A stretch of DNA of 64,000 nucleotides. It comes from UBA11051 sp964390495 (GTDB lineage Bacteria; Armatimonadota; Zipacnadia; Zipacnadales; UBA11051). Position 1 is the stretch's first letter; every line of letters begins with the position of its first letter. The stretch spans positions 1-64,000 of the forward strand of contig CAYMIN010000009.1 of assembly GCA_964390495.1 (NCBI GenBank). The letters are read 5' to 3'. This document shows, one piece after another, positions 25,991 through 33,988 of the stretch. The translations under genes were made by a program, and so were the position numbers. The notes under the pieces are model-generated. The model was not told the origin of the DNA and ran no database searches. It was given only the letters and a program-made list of their open reading frames with translations.

Positions 25991-26020
25991 TTGACACGGG
26001 GCCTGTTTCACTACTATGAT
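25991..26020 (+). promoter_or_regulatory. Sigma70-type promoter for the BlaI/M56 genes
   Basis: TTGACA (25991-25996), an 18-bp spacer and TATGAT (26015-26020). The -35 is a perfect match and the -10 has one mismatch. The start codon of the regulator is about 95 bp downstream. The -10 box lies inside the palindrome described next. Confidence 0.7.
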
Positions 26021-26027
26021 TAGTAGT
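26010..26027. promoter_or_regulatory. Palindromic operator for the BlaI-like repressor
   Basis: ACTACTATGATTAGTAGT is a perfect inverted repeat of 7-bp arms around TGAT. A further half-site TACTACTA follows at 26043-26050. The BlaI/MecI family binds TAC/GTA-rich dyads of similar size, so this is a plausible operator. It covers the -10 box, so binding would block transcription. The assignment to the adjacent repressor is inference from position and family. Confidence 0.6.
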
Positions 26028-26115
26028 ACGTGTTATGGGGAATACTACTAGCAGGTAAGCAACTCGCCGAACCCGCTATCTGCGTCAACGCTCCAAGTAG
26101 CCGGAGGTGACCATC

Positions 26116-26562
26116 GTGGAAAAAGACAATGCGCCGGAGGTCCCCGTCTATCGCCCTGGCGAAGAGGGCCTGCAACAGACCCTGGGAGCCCTGGAAGCCC
26201 GCGTGATGAATGCCGTCTGGGACGTCGAGGGCCACGTCTCGGTGGAGCAGGTCCGCCAGAAGCTCGAGGAGCAGGGCAAGAAGGTCGCCTACACCACCGT
26301 CATGACCACCATGAGCCGCTTGTACAATAAGGGGCTGCTTAGCCGCGAGATGCGCGGCAAGGCCTACTACTATACCGCCGGCGTATCGCGCGGCGAGCTC
26401 GACACCAATGTCATCAGGCAGGTGATAGACGGCCTGCTGGGCACCTTTGCCGAACCGGTCATGTCGTACTTCGTCGAGGCGCTGCGGGACAGCGACCCGG
26501 CCCAACTCGATTCGTTAGCAGCGATGATCGAAGAGAAGCGCAAGGAAGATCAAGGGGGTTAG
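26116..26562 (+). CDS. BlaI/MecI/CopY family transcriptional repressor
   Basis: A 148-residue winged-helix protein: ALEARVMNAVWDVEGHVSVEQVRQKL is the typical first helices, and YTTVMTTMSRLYNKGLL is the recognition helix region with the family's T-V-x-T-x-x-x-R-L pattern, followed by a C-terminal dimerisation helix. In BlaI/MecI the repressor is cut by its membrane partner. The start GTG 26116 is chosen because GGAGGTGA lies 5 bases upstream; the earlier GTG 26107 overlaps that site. The next gene encodes an M56 protease 4 bp after its stop, so the pair is a regulatory cassette; the promoter carries a matching palindrome. Confidence 0.9.
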   Translation: MEKDNAPEVPVYRPGEEGLQQTLGALEARVMNAVWDVEGHVSVEQVRQKLEEQGKKVAYTTVMTTMSRLYNKGLLSREMRGKAYYYTAGVSRGELDTNVIRQVIDGLLGTFAEPVMSYFVEALRDSDPAQLDSLAAMIEEKRKEDQGG

Positions 26563-26566
26563 CTTC

Positions 26567-27562
26567 TTGGCCGCTGTGCTGGCCGCGGCCCTGCTGTTGA
26601 TCGTCTCTGGCGCAGTAATACAACTGCTCATCGCCCTGCCGGCAACGGCTGCAGCCGAATCACTTTCCGATGACAATCCCGCTAGCGCTGCCCGTTTCTG
26701 GCTGGCGGTTTGCCTGTTACCCCCGATCGCCGCCGTTCTGCTCACCAGCCTTTGCCTGATCGCCCCCTCAACTGCTGCTCTCTCACCGCACCTGGAGCGC
26801 GTCCGCTCGCACTTCTGCTGGCGAGGTCTGACCCAGGCGCCTGACGCGGTCTGGCACTTCCGCCTAGCCGCCACGCTCGCCGCTGCCGTCATCCTCTTCG
26901 CCCTATCACGTTTCATCTGGCGCTGGGTAAGCTCCCGGCGAGTGGAGAAGCTGGCGGCGCAGATGGCAGCAGGCAAGGACCAAAGCCACCTGCTAATTGC
27001 GAGAAGCGACCACGACTTCTCTTTTACTGTGGGGGTGCGCGAGGGTTTCGTGGTGGTGTCGCGCGGACTGGTGGACCGGCTCACGGATGAGCAATTGCGC
27101 GCCCTGCTGGCCCACGAGCAGGCCCATGTTGAGCGCAAAGATAATATGTGGCATCTGATCGTCGAACTGGCCGGCACGCTTGCCTTGCCGATGCCGTTGG
27201 GCTTCCTCTCTGCTCAGCGCTGGCGGGCAGCGGCGGAAGCTGACTGTGATTTGCAGGCGGCCCAAGCTACCAGCCGGGAGACCGTCAGCCGGCTCCTGCT
27301 GATGCTGGAGCAGCAGACCCGCCCGCCGCAAGCCTCGCTGCCTGCCGGACTGACCCCCGTATATCATGCCGGCATCTCCCCCAGTCACCGTGCCGGCCGC
27401 CTGATCGGCTCGCCCCGACCTTTGGTGGCGCCGCCGCTGGCAGTCGTGATCGCCGCCGAATTGGGCGCCATACTGATAGCAGTTGTGCTAGCCAGACGTT
27501 GGCTGTGGGATTCGCTTTACTGTGCCGGTGAGAGCCTGCTCAGGGTGATGGCCGGCCGGTGA
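26567..27562 (+). CDS. M56 family (BlaR1-like) membrane metallopeptidase without an extracellular sensor domain
   Basis: A 331-residue integral membrane protein with N-terminal transmembrane segments, a cytoplasmic zinc-protease segment LLAHEQAHVERKDN (HExxH at about residues 184-188), and AAEADCDLQAAQ providing the distal acidic ligand. In BlaR1/MecR1 a penicillin-binding sensor domain of about 240 residues follows the last membrane helix; here the chain ends about 25 residues after a final hydrophobic stretch, so no sensor is present. It probably cuts the adjacent BlaI-like repressor in response to an unknown signal. It starts with TTG 26567 downstream of AAGGGGG. Confidence 0.85.
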   Translation: MAAVLAAALLLIVSGAVIQLLIALPATAAAESLSDDNPASAARFWLAVCLLPPIAAVLLTSLCLIAPSTAALSPHLERVRSHFCWRGLTQAPDAVWHFRLAATLAAAVILFALSRFIWRWVSSRRVEKLAAQMAAGKDQSHLLIARSDHDFSFTVGVREGFVVVSRGLVDRLTDEQLRALLAHEQAHVERKDNMWHLIVELAGTLALPMPLGFLSAQRWRAAAEADCDLQAAQATSRETVSRLLLMLEQQTRPPQASLPAGLTPVYHAGISPSHRAGRLIGSPRPLVAPPLAVVIAAELGAILIAVVLARRWLWDSLYCAGESLLRVMAGR

Positions 27563-27594
27563 CCGCGCAGGCCGTGGCGGATGGCGTATCTCTT

Positions 27595-27623
27595 TTGCAA
27601 AAACCACCGGTTTGTGCTAAAAT
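27595..27623 (+). promoter_or_regulatory. Promoter upstream of nadD
   Basis: TTGCAA (27595-27600), a 17-bp spacer and TAAAAT (27618-27623). Transcription would begin near 27630, at or just before an in-frame ATG at 27631, which supports the downstream ATG 27661 as the true start. Confidence 0.6.
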
Positions 27624-27660
27624 CTCGGCGATGGAGAACCTGGGTTTTGAGTGGAGCACT

Positions 27661-28257
27661 ATGCGCCGTGTCGGCATAATGGGCGGCACTTTTGACCCTA
27701 TTCACCACGGGCATCTGGTCGCCGCCGAGCAGGTGTGTCAGGACTATGATCTGCAGCGCGTCGTTTTCATTCCCTCCGGCCGGTCTCCCCACAAGCCTGA
27801 CGCCAAAATCAGCAGCGCTAAAGACCGCTATCTGATGGCGCTTCTGGCGACGATTGATAGCCCCCGCTTCTCCGTGTCCCTGGTGGAACTGAGCCGTGAT
27901 GAGATCACTTACACCATAGACACCTTGCGGCAGTTGCGGTTATGGACTGGGCCGCGTTGCCAACTGTATTTCATTGCCGGCGCCGACATGGCCCTGGACC
28001 TGCCCACCTGGCGGCAGCCGGACGCCGTCCTGGACGAATGTCACTTTATAGCCGTCGAGCGTCCGAGGTATGATTTGACCAATCTTGAGCAGGCAATCGG
28101 CCCGCAGCGGGCGGCCAAAATGCAGGTGGTAGCGGCTCCCACCCCGGATATCTCGGCTACGGACCTCCGCAAACGGGTCGCTGCAGGCACGTCCCTGGCT
28201 GGCCTGACTCCGGAGCCTGTCAGCCTGTATATCGCGGCAGCAGGGCTCTACAGTTAG
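27661..28257 (+). CDS. nadD: Nicotinate-nucleotide adenylyltransferase
   Basis: A 198-residue protein with the nucleotidyltransferase signature GGTFDPIHHGHL near the N-terminus and ISATDLRKRV (the ISxTxxR motif) near the C-terminus; IAGADMALDLPTW matches the NadD GxD segment. It adenylates nicotinate mononucleotide to give deamido-NAD in NAD synthesis. The frame is open to 27559, but the family starts at the MRRVGIMGG position and GTGGAG lies 6 bases before ATG 27661. nadD next to an LCP gene and rsfS is a familiar bacterial neighbourhood. Confidence 0.93.
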   Translation: MRRVGIMGGTFDPIHHGHLVAAEQVCQDYDLQRVVFIPSGRSPHKPDAKISSAKDRYLMALLATIDSPRFSVSLVELSRDEITYTIDTLRQLRLWTGPRCQLYFIAGADMALDLPTWRQPDAVLDECHFIAVERPRYDLTNLEQAIGPQRAAKMQVVAAPTPDISATDLRKRVAAGTSLAGLTPEPVSLYIAAAGLYS

Positions 28258-28335
28258 CTCCTGCCGTGCAGGTGTGGCGGCGTTGCGGGCAGCAGGGACC
28301 GAAACCAAACCAGCAGCAGTCATTCGGAGCAAGAC

Positions 28336-29610
28336 ATGAAGAGCTCTCTCGATATCGTCCTATACTTCCTGGCCATTGCCGTGATCGTCGGCGGAGCGCT
28401 GGGCGTGTACGACGCAGTGGTCTGCCCTACCGTGACCCGGCCGACCCCCGGTGTGGCTACCGATAGCGGTGAGCCGTGGTACCGGCCCAGCCACCTGCCT
28501 AGCGGCACGACCCTGCGCGTGGTCCTGCTGGGCGCTGATGAACGCAAGGACGACCCCGGCCGCTCCGATACCTTGATTGTCGTTTTCATCAACCCAAGCT
28601 TGAAGAAAGTGGCCCTACTCTCGATCCCGCGCGATCTCCGGGTCCGTATCCCCGGCCACGGTTACGACAAGATTAATGCCGCCTTTGCAGAGGGTGGGCC
28701 TCAACTCACCGTTGCCACGGTCCGGGAATTGCTGGACCAGGATACTGACTACTATGTGAAGGTCAATTTCGAGGGCTTTGTGAAGGTGGTGGACACCCTC
28801 GGCGGAGTTGACATAACTGTGCCTGACATCGAGGGGCCCAAAACTAATGGTGCCCATGAGGGCATGAACTATGACGACAACTGGGGCAATCTGCACATCG
28901 CGCTGAAACCGGGACGCCAGCACCTTGATGGCAGACAGGCTCTGGGATTCGTCCGCTACCGCAAGTCGAACGTTTACCGCACCCGCTCGGGCGTGAAATA
29001 TCAGGTTGAGATCGGCGACCTGGAGCGCGCCGCCAACCAGCAGATGTTCATCAGGGAGCTGATGGACCAGAAGCTGCGGGTATCGCAATGGTGGCGACTG
29101 CTCAAGGCCGGCAGCCAGATAATGAACTATATCGAGACCGACATCGGCTGGCTCGAAGCCGTGGACATGTTCAAGGTCCTGAGGGCCGTCAAGCCCTCGG
29201 AGGTCCACTGTGCAACCGTGCCTATGGGCGGCCGCATGCACAACGGCGTCTGGTACGGCGAGCTGCACGAAACGGCCTTTCACGAAGAGCTTAGCACGAT
29301 CCAGGACCATCTCTATGGCCGCATCAACACTGACTGCCCGGTAGCGGTCTATAACGGCTGCGGCAAGACCGGGATAGCCGGCCAGGCCGCCGAACTGCTG
29401 CGCCGCTACGGCTTCGAAGACGTCACCACCGACAACGCCGAGGAGTTCGACCACCAGCGCACCTCAATCGAGTACCACGGCGACACCAAAGCCATAGCCG
29501 AGCGCGCCGCAGAGGCCATCGGCTGCGGACAAGTCGTCGCCGCCACCGGCCAGGAGGCGCACGCGCGGCTGGATATCGTGATCGGTGAAGACTTCCAGCC
29601 GCCGAGTTAG
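28336..29610 (+). CDS. LytR-CpsA-Psr (LCP) family protein with LytR_C domain
   Basis: A 424-residue protein with one N-terminal transmembrane helix, an LCP domain at about 55-255 (VVLLGADERKDDPGRSDTLIV, LSIPRDLRVRIP, HLDGRQALGFVRYRKS) and a C-terminal LytR_C domain (VAVYNGCGKTGIAGQAAELL). LCP enzymes transfer polyprenyl-phosphate-linked glycopolymers to the cell wall; conserved Arg and Asp residues that bind the pyrophosphate lipid are present. The gene lies between nadD and rsfS on the same strand, as in many Gram-positive and related lineages. Confidence 0.92.
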   Translation: MKSSLDIVLYFLAIAVIVGGALGVYDAVVCPTVTRPTPGVATDSGEPWYRPSHLPSGTTLRVVLLGADERKDDPGRSDTLIVVFINPSLKKVALLSIPRDLRVRIPGHGYDKINAAFAEGGPQLTVATVRELLDQDTDYYVKVNFEGFVKVVDTLGGVDITVPDIEGPKTNGAHEGMNYDDNWGNLHIALKPGRQHLDGRQALGFVRYRKSNVYRTRSGVKYQVEIGDLERAANQQMFIRELMDQKLRVSQWWRLLKAGSQIMNYIETDIGWLEAVDMFKVLRAVKPSEVHCATVPMGGRMHNGVWYGELHETAFHEELSTIQDHLYGRINTDCPVAVYNGCGKTGIAGQAAELLRRYGFEDVTTDNAEEFDHQRTSIEYHGDTKAIAERAAEAIGCGQVVAATGQEAHARLDIVIGEDFQPPS

Positions 29611-29673
29611 ATTCTTGAACCCGCAGCACCTAGGGCGGGCACCAGTTTGCACTCAGTTCAGGGAGGCGATTAC

Positions 29674-30030
29674 TTGGGTTTGAATCCCAAAGAGAAGGCC
29701 GAGGCGATCGTCCAGGCGGTTCAGGACCGACGCGGCTTGGACATTGTACTGCTGGACATGCGACCGGTCACGACGATCTGCGATTACTTCGTTATCTGCC
29801 ACGGGCGCTCGCCTCAGCATCTGGCAGCGATCGCCGAAGAAGTGCAGCAGCAGATGGAGAAGCTCGGCATCCGGCCCGGCCACGTCGAGGGCAGCCGCGA
29901 GGGCCGATGGATACTCATTGACTACCTCCACGTGGTGGTGCACATCTTTTCCGAAGAGACCCGCCAGACCTATGATCTGCAGCGCCTCTGGGCCGACGCC
30001 AAGGTCGTCATAGAGCCTAGCGATGACTGA
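29674..30030 (+). CDS. rsfS: Ribosome silencing factor
   Basis: A 118-residue RsfS/YbeB/Iojap protein with DIVLLDMRPVTTICDYFVIC and GREGRW-like EGSREGRWILIDYLHVVVHIF, the family's conserved blocks. It binds uL14 on the large ribosomal subunit and blocks subunit joining when nutrients are low. The start is TTG 29674, preceded by GGGAGGCG; a TTG 27 bases upstream is less likely because it lies before that site. It overlaps the TPR gene by 8 bp. Confidence 0.92.
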   Translation: MGLNPKEKAEAIVQAVQDRRGLDIVLLDMRPVTTICDYFVICHGRSPQHLAAIAEEVQQQMEKLGIRPGHVEGSREGRWILIDYLHVVVHIFSEETRQTYDLQRLWADAKVVIEPSDD

Positions 30031-30739
30031 TGAAATAGCCGACGACAGTCAGGTCGAGCTCGACAAGCTCCTGGCACGGGGCCAGCTTCTGCTTCGGACC
30101 GGCGACTTGGCCGGGGCCGAAGCGGCGGCCCTTGAGCTCGCCGAGCGGCATCCGGACAGCACCTCAGCCCACGAACAGCTTGGCGATGTCTATCTGGCTA
30201 TGGGCAAATCGGCGCAGGCCCGCAGGCACTACCGCTGCGCCCTCCAGATCGAGCCGGCCAATGCCGATGCCGAGCGCAAGTTCGCTGCTGCGCTAGTTAA
30301 CATGTCGCCTGAGGAGCAGCGACGCCAGGCGATCCGGGGGCTTGTGAGCGGCTCTGACGATTATCAACCGAGTGCTCGCCGGCCGCTCAATGCGGTAGTA
30401 GCGGCTGTGATATTCCCGGGCCTGGGACAGCTCTATAACCGCCAGTACGAGAAGGGCCTGGCGCTTTTCGGCGGCGCCGCCGTGCTGGTCATGCTGCTGT
30501 TTTACGGCTTCGTCATCAATCCCTGGAGCATCGTGGCACATCAGGCCGCCGGCAAGAGCCTTACCTGGCAGCAACAGATCGAACTGGCCCAGAAGGTGCT
30601 CGCGAACATGTCAATAGGCTATTGGGCGCTGCTGATATGCGGCACTATGGTATTGGTGGCCGTCTATGTTTACTGCATCTACGACGCCCACAGAACCGCT
30701 CAGGAGCAGGTAGATACTCCCGAGGGACTGGGAGTCTAG
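30023..30739 (+). CDS. TPR-containing membrane protein
   Basis: A 238-residue protein. Residues about 10-90 form two or more tetratricopeptide-like repeats (LAGAEAAALELAERHPDSTSAHEQL and VYLAMGKSAQARRHYRCAL). A segment GLGQLYNRQYEKGLALF follows, a pattern typical of small TM2-like membrane proteins, and then two to three hydrophobic helices up to about 225. Its partner is unknown; TPR domains mediate protein contact at the membrane. It overlaps rsfS by 8 bp, so the two are co-expressed. Confidence 0.78.
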   Translation: MTDEIADDSQVELDKLLARGQLLLRTGDLAGAEAAALELAERHPDSTSAHEQLGDVYLAMGKSAQARRHYRCALQIEPANADAERKFAAALVNMSPEEQRRQAIRGLVSGSDDYQPSARRPLNAVVAAVIFPGLGQLYNRQYEKGLALFGGAAVLVMLLFYGFVINPWSIVAHQAAGKSLTWQQQIELAQKVLANMSIGYWALLICGTMVLVAVYVYCIYDAHRTAQEQVDTPEGLGV

Positions 30740-30835
30740 CGGCGAATCCTGATAGGCCAGGTTGACACGTGTTGAACTTTTATACTAAGCTGTTCCCAAG
30801 CATGACGGCATATTTGCGATTGGGAGGCAACACAA

Positions 30836-31096
30836 GTGCGTGGGCGTGTAAAATGGTTTGACGCCCAAAAGGGCTACGGCTTCATCGAGCGCGAGGACGA
30901 GGAGGATGTTTTCGTCCACTACTCGGCGATTCAGGAAGAGGGCTACAAGACGCTCGATGACGGCGAGGAGGTAGAGTTCGACGTGGTGCAGGGCGACCGC
31001 GGCCCACAAGCTGCGAACGTCGTGCGCATGGGCGGCTCTAGCGCATCGCCGGTATCTGACGAAGAAGACGAAGCCGATACCGAGTCGGTTTGGTAG
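30836..31096 (+). CDS. Cold-shock domain protein
   Basis: An 86-residue CspA-type protein with the RNP1 motif KGYGFIER and RNP2 motif DVFVHYSAI, followed by an acidic C-terminal tail (DEEDEADTES) that is longer than in standard CspA. It binds single-stranded RNA and acts as a chaperone. The start is GTG 30836 after a GGGAGG site (30821-30826). A TTGACA and a TATACT occur upstream (30762 and 30781), but their spacing of 13 bp is too short for a standard promoter. A strong terminator follows the gene. Confidence 0.92.
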   Translation: MRGRVKWFDAQKGYGFIEREDEEDVFVHYSAIQEEGYKTLDDGEEVEFDVVQGDRGPQAANVVRMGGSSASPVSDEEDEADTESVW

Positions 31097-31142
31097 TCAA
31101 GCTCAGCACCAGTGCAGCTAATCGAGACCTAGAGTAAGCGAC

Positions 31143-31186
31143 AACCCCGGGGTCCTCCGAGGGAGGAGAAGGCTGAGGGGTTTTTT
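31143..31186 (+). terminator. Rho-independent terminator after the cold-shock gene
   Basis: AACCCC at 31143-31148 pairs with GGGGTT at 31177-31182, enclosing an inner hairpin TCCTCC-gag-GGAGGA; a run of six T follows the outer stem. Confidence 0.8.
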
Positions 31187-31242
31187 GCGATTCCTAAACG
31201 GAGGCACGATAGGGCTTATAGACATACAACGCCCTGCCGAAG

Positions 31243-33039
31243 ATGGCCAGGCGGAGAAGCATTGCATACAGGTTGGGTAGATATTATTTCCACATTCTTG
31301 AAAGAAGCGTCCGCCGTTCGGACCTTTCTCAGTATTCGCTGATTCTGGCTGCAGGAGCTCTGGTCGGGGTCCTAGCCGGCGGCGGCGCAGTTGCCTTCCG
31401 CTTGCTGATTGAGTACTTCCACATGGTGTTCTTCACGCAGCTACCTCACGCCTTCGCCTTCATGGGTGACAGCTACGTGATACTTGCGCCTGGGATCGGC
31501 GCGCTGTTGGGCGGCGCCCTGGTCCATCTGCTGGCACCCGATGCCGGCGGTAGCGGCATACCTCAGGTTATGGAAGCAGTGGTGGCGCAAGGCGGCAAGA
31601 TCCGCGGCCGCGTCGCCGTGGTTAAGGCGCTCGCCTCCTCACTGACTGCCGGCTCCGGTGGCTCGGTCGGCCGCGAAGGCCCGATCGTGCATATCGGGTC
31701 GGCGCTCGGTTCGCTGATTGCCCAGGTTTGTGGCCTCAATCGCACGCGCATCCGCACCTTGCTGGCCTGTGGCGCGGCCGCCGGGATTGCTGCCACCTTC
31801 AACTCCCCCCTGGCCGGTGCCTTCTTTGCCCACGAGATCATCCTGTCAGAGGTCGGCGCCGAATCGTTTGCCGCAGTGGTGGTCTCCGCAGTCACTGCGT
31901 CAGTCATCGGCCATGCGGCCTTTGGCGATTCCCCGGCCTTTCTGATACCCGAATACAAACTCGCCACCTTAGGCGAATTGCCGTTCTTCTTCGTGTTAGG
32001 ATTGGCAGCAGCGGCAGCGGCAGTGGTCTTCACCCGGGTGCTATATGCCGTCCAGGACCTGTTCGCGGCATCTCGGCTGCCGATATGGCTCACCGCAGCC
32101 ATTGGCGGGCTCTTGGTGGGCTTGATTGGCTACTTCTATCCCGCCGTCCGTTGCATCGGGTATGACAGGATCAGGGAAATCTTGATCGGCCAGGAAACGG
32201 CCGCCGGGCTGCTATTGCTTCTATGTGTGCTTAAAATTGTGGCAACATCGCTGAGTATCGGCTCCGGCGGCTCCGGCGGCCTGGTGGCGCCTTCGCTGTT
32301 CATAGGAGCCGTTTTGGGGGCCGGACTCGCCCGCCTGACTGCCAGCTATACCGTGACGACCACACCGGCCTACGCGCTGGTGGGTATGGGGGCCACCTTT
32401 GCGGCCGCCAGTCATGCCCCCATCACCTCGGTCCTGACCGTGTTCGAACTGACCCGGGACTATAGCATGATACTGCCTCTGATGCTGGCCTGTGGCGTGG
32501 CTACCATCGCCGCCCGTATGATGTACCGCTTCTCGATCTTCAACTTCTACTTGGTGCGACGCGGCATCCACTACTCCCTGAGCCGGGACACGCGGCTGCT
32601 GGATCAAATCACCGTCAGCGAAGCGATGGCAACCGACATCATGACGGTGCCCCCTGACATGCCCGTGTCGCAGGCTGCTCACCTTTTCGATCAGACCAAG
32701 CACCACGGCTTCCCGATTGCCGATGACAACGGCATCCTGCACGGCATCATCTCTCTGGGTGATGTGCGCGAGGCCCTGGCGCGCGGCCGACACAACATCA
32801 CCGTCCAGGAAGCGGGCACCCACGACCTGATTGTCGCCTTCCCGGACGAAACCCTCAATGACGCCTTGCGCAAGCTGGGCCTGCGCGATATCGGCCGGCT
32901 GCCCGTAGTCGAGCGCGATTGTCATACCAGACTCGTCGGGCTAGTCACCCGCAAAAACATTATCGGCGCGTACAACAGGGCCCTGGTCAAGCTGCACACC
33001 CATCTGGACGAGACCGTCAAACCGGAACACATCGAATAG
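31243..33039 (+). CDS. CLC-family chloride channel or antiporter with two C-terminal CBS domains
   Basis: A 598-residue protein. The membrane part (about 25-450) has the CLC motifs GGSGIPQV, VGREGPIVHIG (with the gating Glu) and GGSGGLVAPSLFIGA; the central Tyr region is less clear. Residues about 465-590 are two CBS domains (MTVPPDMPVSQAAHLF and AFPDETLNDALRKLG), which usually sense adenine nucleotides. With the gating Glu present it may be a chloride/proton exchanger or a channel. It precedes a polyprenol-phosphate mannosyltransferase by 10 bp. Confidence 0.92.
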   Translation: MARRRSIAYRLGRYYFHILERSVRRSDLSQYSLILAAGALVGVLAGGGAVAFRLLIEYFHMVFFTQLPHAFAFMGDSYVILAPGIGALLGGALVHLLAPDAGGSGIPQVMEAVVAQGGKIRGRVAVVKALASSLTAGSGGSVGREGPIVHIGSALGSLIAQVCGLNRTRIRTLLACGAAAGIAATFNSPLAGAFFAHEIILSEVGAESFAAVVVSAVTASVIGHAAFGDSPAFLIPEYKLATLGELPFFFVLGLAAAAAAVVFTRVLYAVQDLFAASRLPIWLTAAIGGLLVGLIGYFYPAVRCIGYDRIREILIGQETAAGLLLLLCVLKIVATSLSIGSGGSGGLVAPSLFIGAVLGAGLARLTASYTVTTTPAYALVGMGATFAAASHAPITSVLTVFELTRDYSMILPLMLACGVATIAARMMYRFSIFNFYLVRRGIHYSLSRDTRLLDQITVSEAMATDIMTVPPDMPVSQAAHLFDQTKHHGFPIADDNGILHGIISLGDVREALARGRHNITVQEAGTHDLIVAFPDETLNDALRKLGLRDIGRLPVVERDCHTRLVGLVTRKNIIGAYNRALVKLHTHLDETVKPEHIE

Positions 33040-33049
33040 CGGGGTGGCG

Positions 33050-33781
33050 ATGGACTCCCAAGCGCGAGAACTGCTCATTATCGTCGCAACCTATAACGAA
33101 AGCGAGAATATCCCCATCCTTATCGCTAAGCTGAGGGAGCTACCGGTACCCGCGCACCTGCTGGTGGTGGATGACAACTCCCCCGACGGCACCGGCCGAA
33201 TCGTGGAAGAACTCGCCGAGCAAACGCCCGCAGCCATCCGCGTCTTGCACCGCAGCGGTAAGCTCGGATACGCCTCGGCGCTGCGTGAGGGCTTCGCCCT
33301 GGGGCTGGCCGAAGGCTATAAGGTTATCATGACGATGGACGCCGACCTGTCTCACGACCCGGCCAAGATCCCCGAAATCTACGCAGCCACTGAGCACCAC
33401 GATGTGGTGCTGGGCTCGCGCTATGTCCCCGGCGGCGGGACCGTCAACTGGCCGCTGCATCGGCGCTTGCTCAGCCGCACCGCCTCGCGCTTGGCCCGGT
33501 TGCTGGCCGGCCTACGGGCTTCTGACTGCACCGGCGGCTTCCGCGCCTACCGCAGCCCTATCATCACCGCCGCAGGTCTGCTTGACAGCAACACCGAGGG
33601 CTACTCCTTTTTGGTCGAGACGCTGTTCAAATGCCAACGTGCCGGCGCCAGTATCGGCGAGGTACCGATACTTTTTGCCGACCGCCGGCTGGGCACCTCG
33701 AAGATTTCCAAAAAGATTATCCTCGAGGCCGGCTGGGTGCTGCTGAAGCTATTCTGGTGGCGACTCACCCGTAAGCCCTGA
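33050..33781 (+). CDS. Polyprenol-monophosphomannose synthase-like GT2 glycosyltransferase
   Basis: A 243-residue GT-A fold enzyme with ATYNESENIPIL, VVDDNSPDGTG, TMDADLSHDP (the DxD-type metal site) and GGFRAYRSP; the overall length and order match dolichol/polyprenol-phosphate mannosyltransferases without a membrane domain. It would transfer mannose from GDP-mannose to a polyprenol phosphate to supply wall or protein glycosylation. The start ATG 33050 follows GGGGTGG closely; GTG 33044 is an alternative. Confidence 0.88.
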   Translation: MDSQARELLIIVATYNESENIPILIAKLRELPVPAHLLVVDDNSPDGTGRIVEELAEQTPAAIRVLHRSGKLGYASALREGFALGLAEGYKVIMTMDADLSHDPAKIPEIYAATEHHDVVLGSRYVPGGGTVNWPLHRRLLSRTASRLARLLAGLRASDCTGGFRAYRSPIITAAGLLDSNTEGYSFLVETLFKCQRAGASIGEVPILFADRRLGTSKISKKIILEAGWVLLKLFWWRLTRKP

Positions 33782-33928
33782 GTGCAACACAGGCGACGTC
33801 GTGCTTGGCTTGGCAGGCAGACCCGGGCGTTCTCATTTCTCGATGCAGGTCTCTTTCCTTTTGGTTTCAGCAGGAAGGTATTCGGAGCAAATTGTGGAAC
33901 CTAGACTGAGACACACAAGAAGCGATGG

Positions 33929-33948
33929 GCGGTGTCGGACACCGCTTT
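33929..33948. terminator. Candidate hairpin in the gap before the DegT aminotransferase
   Basis: GCGGTGT-cgg-ACACCGC (33929-33945), a perfect 7-bp stem, followed by only three T. It could be a weak terminator of the preceding gene or a regulatory hairpin. Confidence 0.35.
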
Positions 33949-33988
33949 AGCACTCGTAATTGGGATACGATATAGGAGGAATACTCAA

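Noticed and set aside
29674..29690. tRNA T-loop-like sequence (GGTTTGAATCCC)
   Set aside because: It lies at the start of rsfS and no acceptor stem or anticodon arm surrounds it.
30762..30786. TTGACA..TATACT promoter for the cold-shock gene
   Set aside because: The spacing is 13 bp, too short for a sigma70 promoter, so I mention it only in the gene entry.
31243..33039. Voltage-gated channel without exchange function
   Set aside because: The gating Glu in GREGP is present, so channel-only behaviour cannot be claimed; the call is left as channel or antiporter.
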